Positions 19,950 to 29,627 of a stretch of 64,000 bases of DNA are shown here, in pieces. Position 1 is the first letter of the stretch, and each line of letters begins with the position of its first letter. Made by a program: the position numbers and the translations under genes. The notes beneath the pieces were generated by a model, which saw only the letters and a program-made list of their open reading frames with translations, made no database searches and had not been told where the DNA came from. Source of the stretch: Acidobacteriota bacterium (lineage in GTDB: Bacteria; Acidobacteriota; Vicinamibacteria; Vicinamibacterales; UBA2999); assembly GCA_947482665.1 (NCBI GenBank), contig CANKJK010000003.1, positions 248,001 to 312,000 on the forward strand, given 5' to 3'.

Positions 19950-20692
19950 TACGCCTTTCCCTGGTTGGCGACGGCTTCGGCGGCCTTGCGGGCCGCCTCC
20001 GGATCCCCGAGATAGTACTTCCGCAGCGGATGCAGGGCCGCGTCGAGCTCATAGACGAGCGGGATACCCGTCGGGATGTTCAGCTCGACGATGTCCGCTT
20101 CAGAGATGCCGTCGAGGTGTTTGACCAACGCGCGCAGGCTGTTGCCGTGTGCGGCGACGACCACATTGCGGCCGGCGGCGACCTCCGGCGCGATCGTCTC
20201 ATTCCAGTAGGGGACCACACGGGCGACTGTTTCCTTCAGGGATTCGGTCAGGGGGAGCGACGCCGCCGGGAGCCCTGCATAGCGGCGGTCCCTGGAGGGA
20301 TGCCGTGGGTCGTCTGCCGCGAGCGGCGGCGGCGGCGTGTCGTAGCTGCGGCGCCAGATCTTGACCATCGCTTCGCCGTGCGCCGCGGCCGTCTCGGCCT
20401 TGTTCAGGCCCTGGAGCGCGCCGTAATGGCGTTCGTTCAGGCGCCAGTCCTTGACGACCGGCAGCCAGAGGAGATCCATCTGCTCCTGAACGATCCAGAG
20501 CGTTCGGATGGCGCGGGTGAGCACCGACGTGAAGGCGATGTCGAACGCGAACCCCTCAGCTTTGAGGAGCGCGCCGGCCGCCGCGGCTTCTGCCCGGCCG
20601 CGCTCGGTGAGGTCGACGTCAGTCCAGCCCGTGAACCGGTTCTCGCGGTTCCAGGTGCTTTCGCCGTGACGCAGCAGCACGAGTTTAAACAT
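19949..20692 (-). CDS. gpmA: 2,3-bisphosphoglycerate-dependent phosphoglycerate mutase
   Basis: The 247-residue enzyme interconverts 3- and 2-phosphoglycerate. The phosphohistidine motif is [20 protein letters not shown]; the second-site motif [17 protein letters not shown] and the late [19 protein letters not shown] are as in GpmA, and the length is usual (about 250). It starts 3 nt after the enolase stop and shares a TAATG overlap with the mutase gene, so it is translated from the same message as enolase, the next glycolytic step. The C-terminal tail is Ala/Lys rich. Confidence 0.97.
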
Positions 20693-20695
20693 CAG

Positions 20696-22015
<1,320 letters not shown>

Positions 22016-22172
22016 TCAGTGGGATCGTTCGGTAGACCCGGCGGGCCGTTGGCGGAGCAGACCCGCTCCTGGCCCGGTCAGTGTTAGGGGACCATGCGAT
22101 GTTAGCAATGGCGGGCCCATTGGGGCCAGCGAAAGCCCGGTCCAGCAGAGCGGGAAAAGCCCAGCCGGGAGT

Positions 22173-22202
22173 TTGACTTGCCGTCGAGCGCCCGCCTATG
22201 AT
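22173..22202 (+). promoter_or_regulatory. Sigma-70-type promoter
   Basis: TTGACT at 22173-22178 and TATGAT at 22197-22202 are separated by 18 bp, close to the housekeeping consensus. It points toward the exported-protein gene at 22277, leaving a leader of about 68 nt. A GC-rich hairpin candidate with about 7 pairs follows at 22211-22229, near the expected transcript start. Confidence 0.6.
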
Positions 22203-22276
22203 CGGCCATTCGGCCGCCCCGTGGGGGTGGCGTCCGATTGATGGTGTTTTTCGAGAGAATCTGGAGAATTTTCCTC

Positions 22277-23266
22277 ATGCAGTTTCGTCGCCTCGTGGCG
22301 TCCCTGACCGCTCTGTTGCTTGTTGCCGGTGTGTCGTCTTCCGCCCTGGCCCAGGACAAGGGGCAGGAGAAGAAGAAGGAGCGCAAGCTCAGCAAGCAGG
22401 AACAGCAGGATGCGCAGACGCTCCTGAAGCTCGCTGATGCGGGTACCGGACCCTCGACGCTGTCCCTCGTTTGGGAGCAGAACCACTTCGTGAAGGCAGC
22501 GGACGGCAAGACGTTCATTCCCTTCACGGTGAAGGTGGATACCAAGTCCGAGGTCTCGGTCTACGTCCGTGCGGTGGCCAAGGGTGCGGCCCCGGCGGCG
22601 AAGGACAAGAAGGTCGAGTATCCCTGGGACGACATCCAGTTCCTGACCCCCGGTCCCGACGGCCGTTTCTCACGCGCCCTGTCGGTCGCGCCCGGCGAGT
22701 ACGACCTCTACATCGGCGTGAAGGAGAAGAGCACGGGCAAGAAGGACGAGGCCAACAAGACCACGCTCCTCAAGCGCGACCTCTCCGTGCCCGACTATAC
22801 CCAGCCCGTCCTCAAGACGAGCAGCGTCATCCTGGCCGATAACGTCGAGGCCGCCCAGCCGCTTGATATGGATGGCCAGCGCGCGAACCCCTACACGTTC
22901 GCGGGCATGAAGGTGACCCCGTCGATCGACGCCAAGTTCAAGAAGTCCGGCGAGTTCAATCTGGTCTTCTGGATCTACGGCGTGTCCCCAACCTCCATGC
23001 AGAAGCCCGACGTGCAGGTGGAGTACTCCTTCAGCAAGAAGACCGGCGAGGAGTGGAAGTATTTCAACAAGACGGCGCCGCAGATGCTGAACGAAAAGAC
23101 GTTCCCGCCGGAATTCAGCCTGGCGGTCGGTCACCTCGTGACCGGGTCGCTCTCGATTCCGCTCGCCAGCTTTGAAGCGGCTGACTACAAGCTTGAGATC
23201 AAGGTCACCGATAAGGTGTCCGGCAAGAGCGTTACCGAGAACGTGCAATTTAACGTCGGCGCATAG
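22277..23266 (+). CDS. Exported protein of unknown function with GWxTD-like layout
   Basis: The 329-residue product begins MQFRRLVASLTALLLVAGVS, a signal peptide cut near ALAQD, then a highly charged Lys/Glu/Gln segment (DKGQEKKKERKLSKQEQQD). The rest is a series of beta-rich segments (FIPFTVKVDTKSEVSVYVRAV, RALSVAPGEYDLYIGVKEK, FNLVFWIYG, YKLEIKVTDKVSGKSVTENV) that look like two or more Ig-like sandwich domains, as in exported GWxTD-type proteins, although the GWxTD motif is absent. The ATG at 22277 is preferred because GGAG lies 10 nt upstream and the signal peptide starts there; an ATG at 22241 would add a basic, hydrophobic stretch. I cannot assign a function. Confidence 0.72.
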   Translation: MQFRRLVASLTALLLVAGVSSSALAQDKGQEKKKERKLSKQEQQDAQTLLKLADAGTGPSTLSLVWEQNHFVKAADGKTFIPFTVKVDTKSEVSVYVRAVAKGAAPAAKDKKVEYPWDDIQFLTPGPDGRFSRALSVAPGEYDLYIGVKEKSTGKKDEANKTTLLKRDLSVPDYTQPVLKTSSVILADNVEAAQPLDMDGQRANPYTFAGMKVTPSIDAKFKKSGEFNLVFWIYGVSPTSMQKPDVQVEYSFSKKTGEEWKYFNKTAPQMLNEKTFPPEFSLAVGHLVTGSLSIPLASFEAADYKLEIKVTDKVSGKSVTENVQFNVGA

Positions 23267-23306
23267 AGCCCGTCCGCGCTCTCCGCGCGTGACGGGCGGA
23301 GCTGGC

Positions 23307-25109
23307 ATGACACACACCCGACTCGCCTCGATCGTCACCCTGCTGTTCGTGACAGGCGTGTCGGGGTCTGCCTCCGCAGCCTCACCGACCTCCTCCCAGC
23401 TTTCCTCGTCCCAGACCCAGACATCGGCGACCGCGTCCCTTCAGGGTGCGGTCACCGATGATCGCGGCCACGCCGTGGCGGGCGCCCTCGTGTCGGTGAC
23501 CGGCGAACAGAAGGCCGTCGCTGTGACGGATGGTGCCGGCCGGTTTGTGTTTGCCGGCCTGTCTCCTGGTCCCTACATCGTGCGGGTCCATCAGCGTGGC
23601 TACGCCCCTGTGCGGGCCCTGCTGGTGCAGGCCGCGACGGGCACGACCCAGGTGCCGACCCTCAGGCTCGTCGACACCAGCGCAGCGCGGCTCTTGACCG
23701 CCGGCGCCGGTGACCCCTCGGCCGCCGTACCGGACGCGCCCGCGCCCGATCAGAGTGAGCTGGCGTGGCGGCTGCGTCATGCGCGGCGCGGCGCGTTGGA
23801 CGATGTCGCCGTCGCGGCCCGGGCCGTGGATCAGCCCGCGGACGGTCACCATCAGCCGCGCATCCCGGCCCTGCCCCTTTCCGGGGAGTTCAATCTCCTC
23901 ACGACGGCCTCCTTTGATCGGCCGCAGGATCTCTTTGCCAACCGGCTCGTCCCCAACGGCCTCGCCTACCTCGCCATCGGGTCGGCCGCGCCGGGTGGTG
24001 AGTGGCGGATGCGGGGCACGCTGACACAAGGGGACCTCTCGGCGTGGATGGCGTCGGGTTCGTACACGCGAGCGGCCTCGGCCATTCATGCCTATGAGTC
24101 CGGAGCATCCTTCGCCCGCCAGCGGTACGACGGCGGCAATGCGGCAGCGCTGGCGGCCGTGGGTGACGGCGGCCGTGTCGCCGGCTCGCTCCACGCCTTC
24201 GACCACTGGCGCGTGGGCCCGGCGGTGCTCAGCTACGGTGGCCGATACGACCGGTACGACTATCTCCAGTCGCGTGGACTCTTCAGCCCGAGTGCGTCGG
24301 TCAGCGTGAATGCGGGCCGCGGTCTGCGCGCCCACGCTTCGGTCTCGCAGGTGCGGCGCGCGCCTGGCGCCGAGGAGTTCTCGGTGCCTGAGGCGTTCGG
24401 GCTTGGCGTGACGCCCGTCCGTACCTTCTCCTCCCTGGCAGGGGATGGATCCTTCCGTCCAGAAATGGTTCGGTCCGTCGATGCCGGTGCCGAGCAGTCG
24501 CTGGCGGGCCTGGTGACGGTCGGTGCGCGCGTCTTCGCGCAGCGCGTCGGCGATCAGATGGTGGCCATCTTTGGCGTGGATCGACAGGGCGGCGCGCTGT
24601 CGCGGATGGGCCATTACTTCGTCGGCGGTGCCGGTGACTACACCGCGCACGGCGTGGCGGTCAGCGCGCATCGTGACCTTGGCGCCTACGTGACAGGCTC
24701 GGTGGAATACTCGACCGCCAAGGCCAACTGGACGGCGATGAGTCAGGAGCGTGCCGCGCTCGGGTCGCTGGCCGCAGTGGCCGTCAGAGCCGCGCGTGAG
24801 CGCGTCGGCGATCTGCGCACGGCGGTCAATGCCGAAATTCCGCTCACGGCCACGAGGGTGATTGTCGTGTACCGGCTGCTCCAGTCCTCCGCCGCGGACG
24901 ACGCAGCGGCTCCGCTCTCGGCCGCGCGTTTCGACGTGCAGGTGCAGCAGACGCTGCCGTTTCTCCGGTTCACCAACGCCCAGTGGTCCGCCCTCGTGGC
25001 GCTGCAGAACCAGGCGCGCGATGCGCAGTTTGACCAGTCTGCCTACGACGAACTCCTGGCTGTGCAGTCGCCGACGCGGCTGGTGGGAGGGCTGACGATC
25101 CGGTTCTGA
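23307..25109 (+). CDS. Outer-membrane protein with CNA_B-like domain and beta barrel
   Basis: The 600-residue protein has a signal peptide (MTHTRLASIVTLLFVTGVSG, cut near ASA) and then a carboxypeptidase-regulatory/CNA_B-like domain at about residues 40-115: LQGAVTDDRGHAVAGALVSVTG, GRFVFAGLSPGPYIVRV. From about 190 onward it alternates short amphipathic strands with aromatic ends, and it finishes RLVGGLTIRF with a terminal phenylalanine, as expected of outer-membrane barrels inserted by the BAM complex. It resembles TonB-dependent receptors with a regulatory-like domain, but I see no plug domain or TonB box. The ATG at 23307 has a GGAG 5-7 nt upstream. It follows the previous gene by 40 nt and ends before an intrinsic terminator. 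Confidence 0.75.
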   Translation: MTHTRLASIVTLLFVTGVSGSASAASPTSSQLSSSQTQTSATASLQGAVTDDRGHAVAGALVSVTGEQKAVAVTDGAGRFVFAGLSPGPYIVRVHQRGYAPVRALLVQAATGTTQVPTLRLVDTSAARLLTAGAGDPSAAVPDAPAPDQSELAWRLRHARRGALDDVAVAARAVDQPADGHHQPRIPALPLSGEFNLLTTASFDRPQDLFANRLVPNGLAYLAIGSAAPGGEWRMRGTLTQGDLSAWMASGSYTRAASAIHAYESGASFARQRYDGGNAAALAAVGDGGRVAGSLHAFDHWRVGPAVLSYGGRYDRYDYLQSRGLFSPSASVSVNAGRGLRAHASVSQVRRAPGAEEFSVPEAFGLGVTPVRTFSSLAGDGSFRPEMVRSVDAGAEQSLAGLVTVGARVFAQRVGDQMVAIFGVDRQGGALSRMGHYFVGGAGDYTAHGVAVSAHRDLGAYVTGSVEYSTAKANWTAMSQERAALGSLAAVAVRAARERVGDLRTAVNAEIPLTATRVIVVYRLLQSSAADDAAAPLSAARFDVQVQQTLPFLRFTNAQWSALVALQNQARDAQFDQSAYDELLAVQSPTRLVGGLTIRF

Positions 25110-25131
25110 CCAGGAGACCGCAGAGCCGGCA

Positions 25132-25152
25132 GGGCGCGCGGCGCCCTTTTTT
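25132..25152 (+). terminator. Rho-independent terminator
   Basis: GGGCGC (25132-25137), a 3-nt GCG loop and GCGCCC (25141-25146) are followed at once by six Ts (25147-25152). It lies 22 nt after the barrel-protein stop and separates that unit from the histidine kinase gene. Confidence 0.88.
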
Positions 25153-25176
25153 CATCGGCATTTTCGGTGTCCGTCT

Positions 25177-25205
25177 GATTGGATGGCGTCTTCGCTCGAT
25201 TGGAT
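25177..25205 (+). promoter_or_regulatory. Paired GATTGGAT direct repeats before the kinase gene
   Basis: GATTGGAT occurs at 25177-25184 and again at 25198-25205, 21 bp apart (two helical turns, same DNA face). The second copy ends 11 nt before the ATG at 25217. This is the arrangement of tandem sites for a dimeric activator or repressor; none is identified here. Confidence 0.4.
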
Positions 25206-25216
25206 AACACATTGTG

Positions 25217-28132
25217 ATGACACCCCACGCGCGAGCGACCGTGAACGGCCGGCAGGACCGGCCGTGGACGACGCTCGTCGTGTCGGTGGCGACCATTGTG
25301 CTCATCGGACTCGGCATCGCGAACATCGCCGTCCGCGCCACGTGGCATGCGGTCGAGGACGGCGTGCTCTGGGTGGACCGGGCGGAAGGGGTTGTGGCCA
25401 CCGCGGTTGCGGCCGGCGGGCCTGGCGAGCGCGCGGGCCTCACCGACGGCGACGTGCTGCTGGCAGTGAACGGACAGCCCGTGGAGCATGCGGAGGACGT
25501 GTTCCGTGCCCAGCACACCGCGGAACCCGGGCAAGGCGCCCAGTACTCGGTCCTGCGGCCCGGCACGAGAGCCGTGCTCGATGTGGTGTTCGAACCCATG
25601 CCGCACGGGTCCAATGCGATCTACTTCGCATTGGCCACGGTGGGCCTGTTCTCTCTGCTCGTGGGCGCGGCGGTGCGCCTGCGCCGTCCGAACGACCCGG
25701 CCACGCTGCACTTCTACTGGCTGACAGTGGCCTTCTTCGGCGTGTTCACCTTTTCGTTCAGCGGTCGCCTGGACCGGCTCGATTGGGCGTTCTACTGGGC
25801 CGACCACGTCTCGCAGGTGCTGCTGCCGCCGCTCTTTCTCCACTTCGCGATGGTCTTTCCGGGCAGGCCCGCCTGGTTCCGGTCCTGGCGGCTCCGCGCC
25901 GTCTTTCCTGTGAGCTACGTGCCGGCTTTTGCCCTCGGTGGACTGCTGATGGCCATCATGGCCGCCGGTCCTGCGGGAGACGAGGCCTTCTCCAGGCATC
26001 TGGAGTGGATGACCCGGGCCACCTATCTGCACCTCGGCCTGTACCTGGCGCTCGGCGTCACGGTCTTCGTCGTTGGCTTGCTGGCTTCGCAGACACCGAC
26101 CGCGCGCCGGCAACTGCGCTGGATCGGCTGGGGCACGGCGCTCGGCGGACTCCCCTTCGCGGTCACGCACGCGGTGCCGCTTGCGCTGGGCCACCTGCCC
26201 GCGACCTGGACGCAGCTGTGCGCGATCCCGTTGGGTCTGGTGCCGCTCACCTATGCGTGCGCCATCGCGCGCTACCGCCTGATGGACATCGAGGTGATCG
26301 TCAAGCGGTCGCTGGTGTATGTGGCGGCTGTGTCGGTCATCGTTGCCGTCTACGCGGCGCTTCTGCAGTTCGTGGACCACGTCCATCTGGGCGGGTCGTC
26401 AGCGCACGAGTGGCTGACGGCCATCGGCGCCGCGCTGGTCGCCGTGCTGCTGGCGCCGCCGATCAAGGCCGCGACCCAGAATGCGTTCGAACGGGCGTTC
26501 TATCGCGACCGGCTCGACTACCGCCGGGCGCTGGTCGGATTCGCGCGCGATCTCAACCGCGATCTGGACCTCGCGAGCCTCTCGGTGCGCCTCGTCGGGC
26601 GCGTGTCCGAGACGCTCCAGATCGATCGCATGGCGCTGATGCTCATCAGTGACGACGGGCGCTCGCTTGTGGCCATTCATGTCGAAGGCGAGCCCGCCGA
26701 CGCACCGCTCCTGACCCTGGATCTCGACTCCCCGATGGGCCGTGCCTTGTCCGGCGGGCAGGTGGTATCGCTGGATGACCCGGCCGCCGTGGGCCGCTTC
26801 CCGGTGGAAGACATCGACGCGTGGCGCGATCGTGGACTCTTCTCCTTCGTGCCCTGTATTGCCGCCGATGGGATGACGGCCGCGCTGGCGTTGGGGCAGC
26901 GTGAGCGAGCGGAACTGCTCACGAGCGAAGACCTGACCCTGCTGGTGACCGTGGCCGGGCAGATGGCGACCGCCATTGAGAATGCGCGCCTGTACCGCCA
27001 GCTCCAGACGAAGGCCGCCGAGTTGGACCGCCTCCGCGAATTCAACGAAGGCATCGTCGAGTCGCTCGAAAGCGGCTTGCTCGTCGTGGACCTCGAGGAA
27101 CGCGTCGTGAGCTGGAACCACGCCGTTGCCGGACTCTACGGGGTGCCCAGGGAACAGGCGCAGGGCCGTCCCCTCAGTGACCTCTTCGATGCGCCGCTCG
27201 TGGACGCGATTCGGGCCGCGCGCGTGGAGTCGCCCATCGGGGCCACGCTGAGCCGCGTGCCACTCAGCACGCGACGCGAGGGTGACGACCGCCGCCTGCT
27301 GGTGAACGTGACGGTCGTGCCGCTCCGGCCGCTTGGCGGCGCCACCAGCGTTCCGCAGGGCACGCTGGTGCTCATCGAGAACATCACGGGTCGCGTCCGG
27401 CTTGAGGAGCAGCTCCAGATCTCCGAGAAGATGGCGTCCATCGGCCTGCTGGCCGCGGGCGTGGCCCACGAGGTGAATACACCGCTGACAGGGATTTCAA
27501 GCTACACGCAGCTGCTGCTCGAAGGTGCGGCGCCTGACGACCCCCGCACGGTCATGCTGGAAAAGATTGAGAAGCAGACCTTCCGCGCGTCCCGCATCGT
27601 CAACTCGCTGCTGAGCCTGGCCCGCCGAGGCGGTAGCCCCGCCGACACCGCGCCGGTTGATCTGAACCGGGTCATCGCGGATGTGCTCGCGCTGCTGGAA
27701 CATCAGTTGGCACAGAGCCGGATCACGGTGCGGCGCGAACTGACCAACGAGGCGGTCATCGTGCTGGGCGCCGAGTACCAGCTCCAGCAGGTGCTGCTCA
27801 ATCTCGTCCTGAATGCGCGGGACGCGATGGCGAGCGGCGGCTGGCTGACCGTGGTGACGCGCCGCGAGGGCGCACGGGTCGTCGTGGAGATTTCCGATAC
27901 GGGTGCCGGCATCCGCCCCGAGCACCTGGCGCGCATCTACGACCCGTTCTTCACGACGAAGTCGGGTGCGCAGGGGACGGGCCTCGGACTCTCGATCGCC
28001 TACGGCATCGTGCAGGATCACGGTGGCGCGCTGGCCTGCGACAGCACCGAAGGACAGGGCACCCGCTTCATGATCACGCTGCCGGACGTGCAACCGGCGC
28101 GGCAACCGGCGCCCGTCAAGGTGGCACGGTGA
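25217..28132 (+). CDS. Membrane sensor histidine kinase (PDZ-like, multi-TM, GAF, PAS)
   Basis: The ~971-residue kinase has, in order: one membrane helix (20-40), a PDZ-like segment (50-120, with PGERAGLTDGDVLLAVNGQPV), then about seven hydrophobic helices (135-385), a GAF-like domain (430-600), a PAS domain (610-740, SLESGLLVVDLEERVVSWN), HisKA with the phospho-histidine in LAAGVAHEVNTPLTG, and HATPase with NLVLNARDA, DTGAGI and GTGLGLSIAYG. HEVNTPL resembles NtrB-type kinases. It overlaps the downstream regulator by GTGA, so the two form a cognate pair. The start could be GTG 25214 or ATG 25217; no strong ribosome site separates them. The periplasmic or membrane signal it senses is unknown. 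Confidence 0.92.
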   Translation: MTPHARATVNGRQDRPWTTLVVSVATIVLIGLGIANIAVRATWHAVEDGVLWVDRAEGVVATAVAAGGPGERAGLTDGDVLLAVNGQPVEHAEDVFRAQHTAEPGQGAQYSVLRPGTRAVLDVVFEPMPHGSNAIYFALATVGLFSLLVGAAVRLRRPNDPATLHFYWLTVAFFGVFTFSFSGRLDRLDWAFYWADHVSQVLLPPLFLHFAMVFPGRPAWFRSWRLRAVFPVSYVPAFALGGLLMAIMAAGPAGDEAFSRHLEWMTRATYLHLGLYLALGVTVFVVGLLASQTPTARRQLRWIGWGTALGGLPFAVTHAVPLALGHLPATWTQLCAIPLGLVPLTYACAIARYRLMDIEVIVKRSLVYVAAVSVIVAVYAALLQFVDHVHLGGSSAHEWLTAIGAALVAVLLAPPIKAATQNAFERAFYRDRLDYRRALVGFARDLNRDLDLASLSVRLVGRVSETLQIDRMALMLISDDGRSLVAIHVEGEPADAPLLTLDLDSPMGRALSGGQVVSLDDPAAVGRFPVEDIDAWRDRGLFSFVPCIAADGMTAALALGQRERAELLTSEDLTLLVTVAGQMATAIENARLYRQLQTKAAELDRLREFNEGIVESLESGLLVVDLEERVVSWNHAVAGLYGVPREQAQGRPLSDLFDAPLVDAIRAARVESPIGATLSRVPLSTRREGDDRRLLVNVTVVPLRPLGGATSVPQGTLVLIENITGRVRLEEQLQISEKMASIGLLAAGVAHEVNTPLTGISSYTQLLLEGAAPDDPRTVMLEKIEKQTFRASRIVNSLLSLARRGGSPADTAPVDLNRVIADVLALLEHQLAQSRITVRRELTNEAVIVLGAEYQLQQVLLNLVLNARDAMASGGWLTVVTRREGARVVVEISDTGAGIRPEHLARIYDPFFTTKSGAQGTGLGLSIAYGIVQDHGGALACDSTEGQGTRFMITLPDVQPARQPAPVKVAR

Positions 28133-29589
28133 GCGCGCCGGGGACTGCGGCCAGCATCCTCGTCGTCGATGACGAAGAGATCATGCGCGAGATCCTCGAG
28201 ACACTCCTGACGCGCGAGGGCTATCGGGTCCATCTCGCCACCACCGCCGAGCAGGGGCTGGACCTGGTCCGCTCGGTGCCCGTGGATGCGGTGCTCCTCG
28301 ACGTGATGCTGCCCGGCATGGACGGACTGGGTCTGCTCGATGAGATCCGCAAGGCCGACGAAGACCTGCCGGTGATGATGGTGACGGCGTTCGCATCGGT
28401 CGAGAGCGCGATTGCCGCGATGAAGCGGGGCGCCTTCGACTACATCAGCAAGCCGTTCAAGAACGACGAAGTGCTGGGCGTCGTGCGCAACGCTGTCGAA
28501 CGCCGGCGCCTGATGGCCGAGAACACCGCGCTGCGCCAGCATCTCCAGGCGCAGGCCCCCCGGTTCGCGGGCATCATCGGCCGGAGCTCCCGCATGCGCC
28601 AGGTGTTCAATCTGGTGATCCAGGCGGCTCCCAGCCGGGCCACGATCCTCGTGACGGGCGAGAGCGGTACGGGCAAGGAACTGGCGGCGCGGGCCGTGCA
28701 CCTGAATTCGCCGAGGGCCGGGCGGGCGTTCGTGACGGTCAACTCGGGAAACCTCCCATCGGACCTGCTGGAGTCGACCCTCTTCGGCCACGTGAAGGGC
28801 GCGTTCACCGGCGCCGTGTACCCCAAGAAGGGACTCTGTGATCTCGCGGACAAGGGCACGATCTTCTTCGACGAGATCGGTAATGTGCCGCTCGAGACGC
28901 AGGCGAAGCTGCTCCGTGTCATGCAGGAGCGCGAGTTCATGCGGCTTGGTGGCACCGAGACCATCAAGGTGGACGTCCGGATTGTGGCGGCCACCAACTG
29001 CGATCTGAAGCGGATGGTCGACGAGGGCCGGTTCCGTGAGGATCTCTACTACCGGCTTCACGTCATCAACGTGTATCTGCCGCCGCTGCGTGAGCGGAAG
29101 GACGACATCCCGCTGCTGGCGCAACACTTCCTTGAGAAATACCGGGAAGAAAACCAGCGGGGCCCGATGGAGCTCGAACCGGCAGCGCTCGATCAGCTGA
29201 TGGCCTACGACTGGCCGGGCAACGTCCGTGAACTGGAGAATGTGATTGAGCGGGCCGTGGTGCTGGCCACCGGTTCACGCATCGGGACTGACCTGATTCC
29301 CGATCATGTCCACCCGGCAGCGGCGTTCGAGATCCCGCAGTTCGTCGTGCCGCCAGAGGGGCTCTCGTTGAAGGACGCGGTGATGAACCTGGAGCGCCGC
29401 CTCATCGAGACGACGCTTGAGGCGGCTGGCGGCGTGCAGAAGCGGGCGGCCGAAATGCTCCGTGTCAAACCGACGACGCTGAACGAAATGATGAAGCGTC
29501 ACGACATCCGGCCGAAGCGCCGGCCGCCCGAACCCGGAGAGGTCGTGGTCCGCCCGTCACGGCTCGGCGGCGCGCTGGTCCGCGAATAG
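28129..29589 (+). CDS. NtrC-family sigma-54 response regulator
   Basis: The 486-residue regulator has a receiver (1-125: ILVVDDEE, phosphoacceptor Asp in AVLLDVMLPGMDG, late ISKPFKN lysine), a sigma-54 AAA+ domain (145-385: Walker A TGESGTGKEL, sigma-54 contact loop GAFTGA, Walker B GTIFFDEIGNVP, arginine finger region REDLYYRLHVI), and a Fis-type helix-turn-helix (430-470: AAGGVQKRAAEMLRVKPTTLNEM). It should activate sigma-54 promoters when phosphorylated by the kinase it overlaps (GTGA). The start is GTG at 28129. Target genes cannot be read from this window; I found no clear -24/-12 site. Confidence 0.96.
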   Translation: MSAPGTAASILVVDDEEIMREILETLLTREGYRVHLATTAEQGLDLVRSVPVDAVLLDVMLPGMDGLGLLDEIRKADEDLPVMMVTAFASVESAIAAMKRGAFDYISKPFKNDEVLGVVRNAVERRRLMAENTALRQHLQAQAPRFAGIIGRSSRMRQVFNLVIQAAPSRATILVTGESGTGKELAARAVHLNSPRAGRAFVTVNSGNLPSDLLESTLFGHVKGAFTGAVYPKKGLCDLADKGTIFFDEIGNVPLETQAKLLRVMQEREFMRLGGTETIKVDVRIVAATNCDLKRMVDEGRFREDLYYRLHVINVYLPPLRERKDDIPLLAQHFLEKYREENQRGPMELEPAALDQLMAYDWPGNVRELENVIERAVVLATGSRIGTDLIPDHVHPAAAFEIPQFVVPPEGLSLKDAVMNLERRLIETTLEAAGGVQKRAAEMLRVKPTTLNEMMKRHDIRPKRRPPEPGEVVVRPSRLGGALVRE

Positions 29590-29627
29590 CGAGCCGACCG
29601 CACGAGCCGCCGACACCACTCGAGGCT

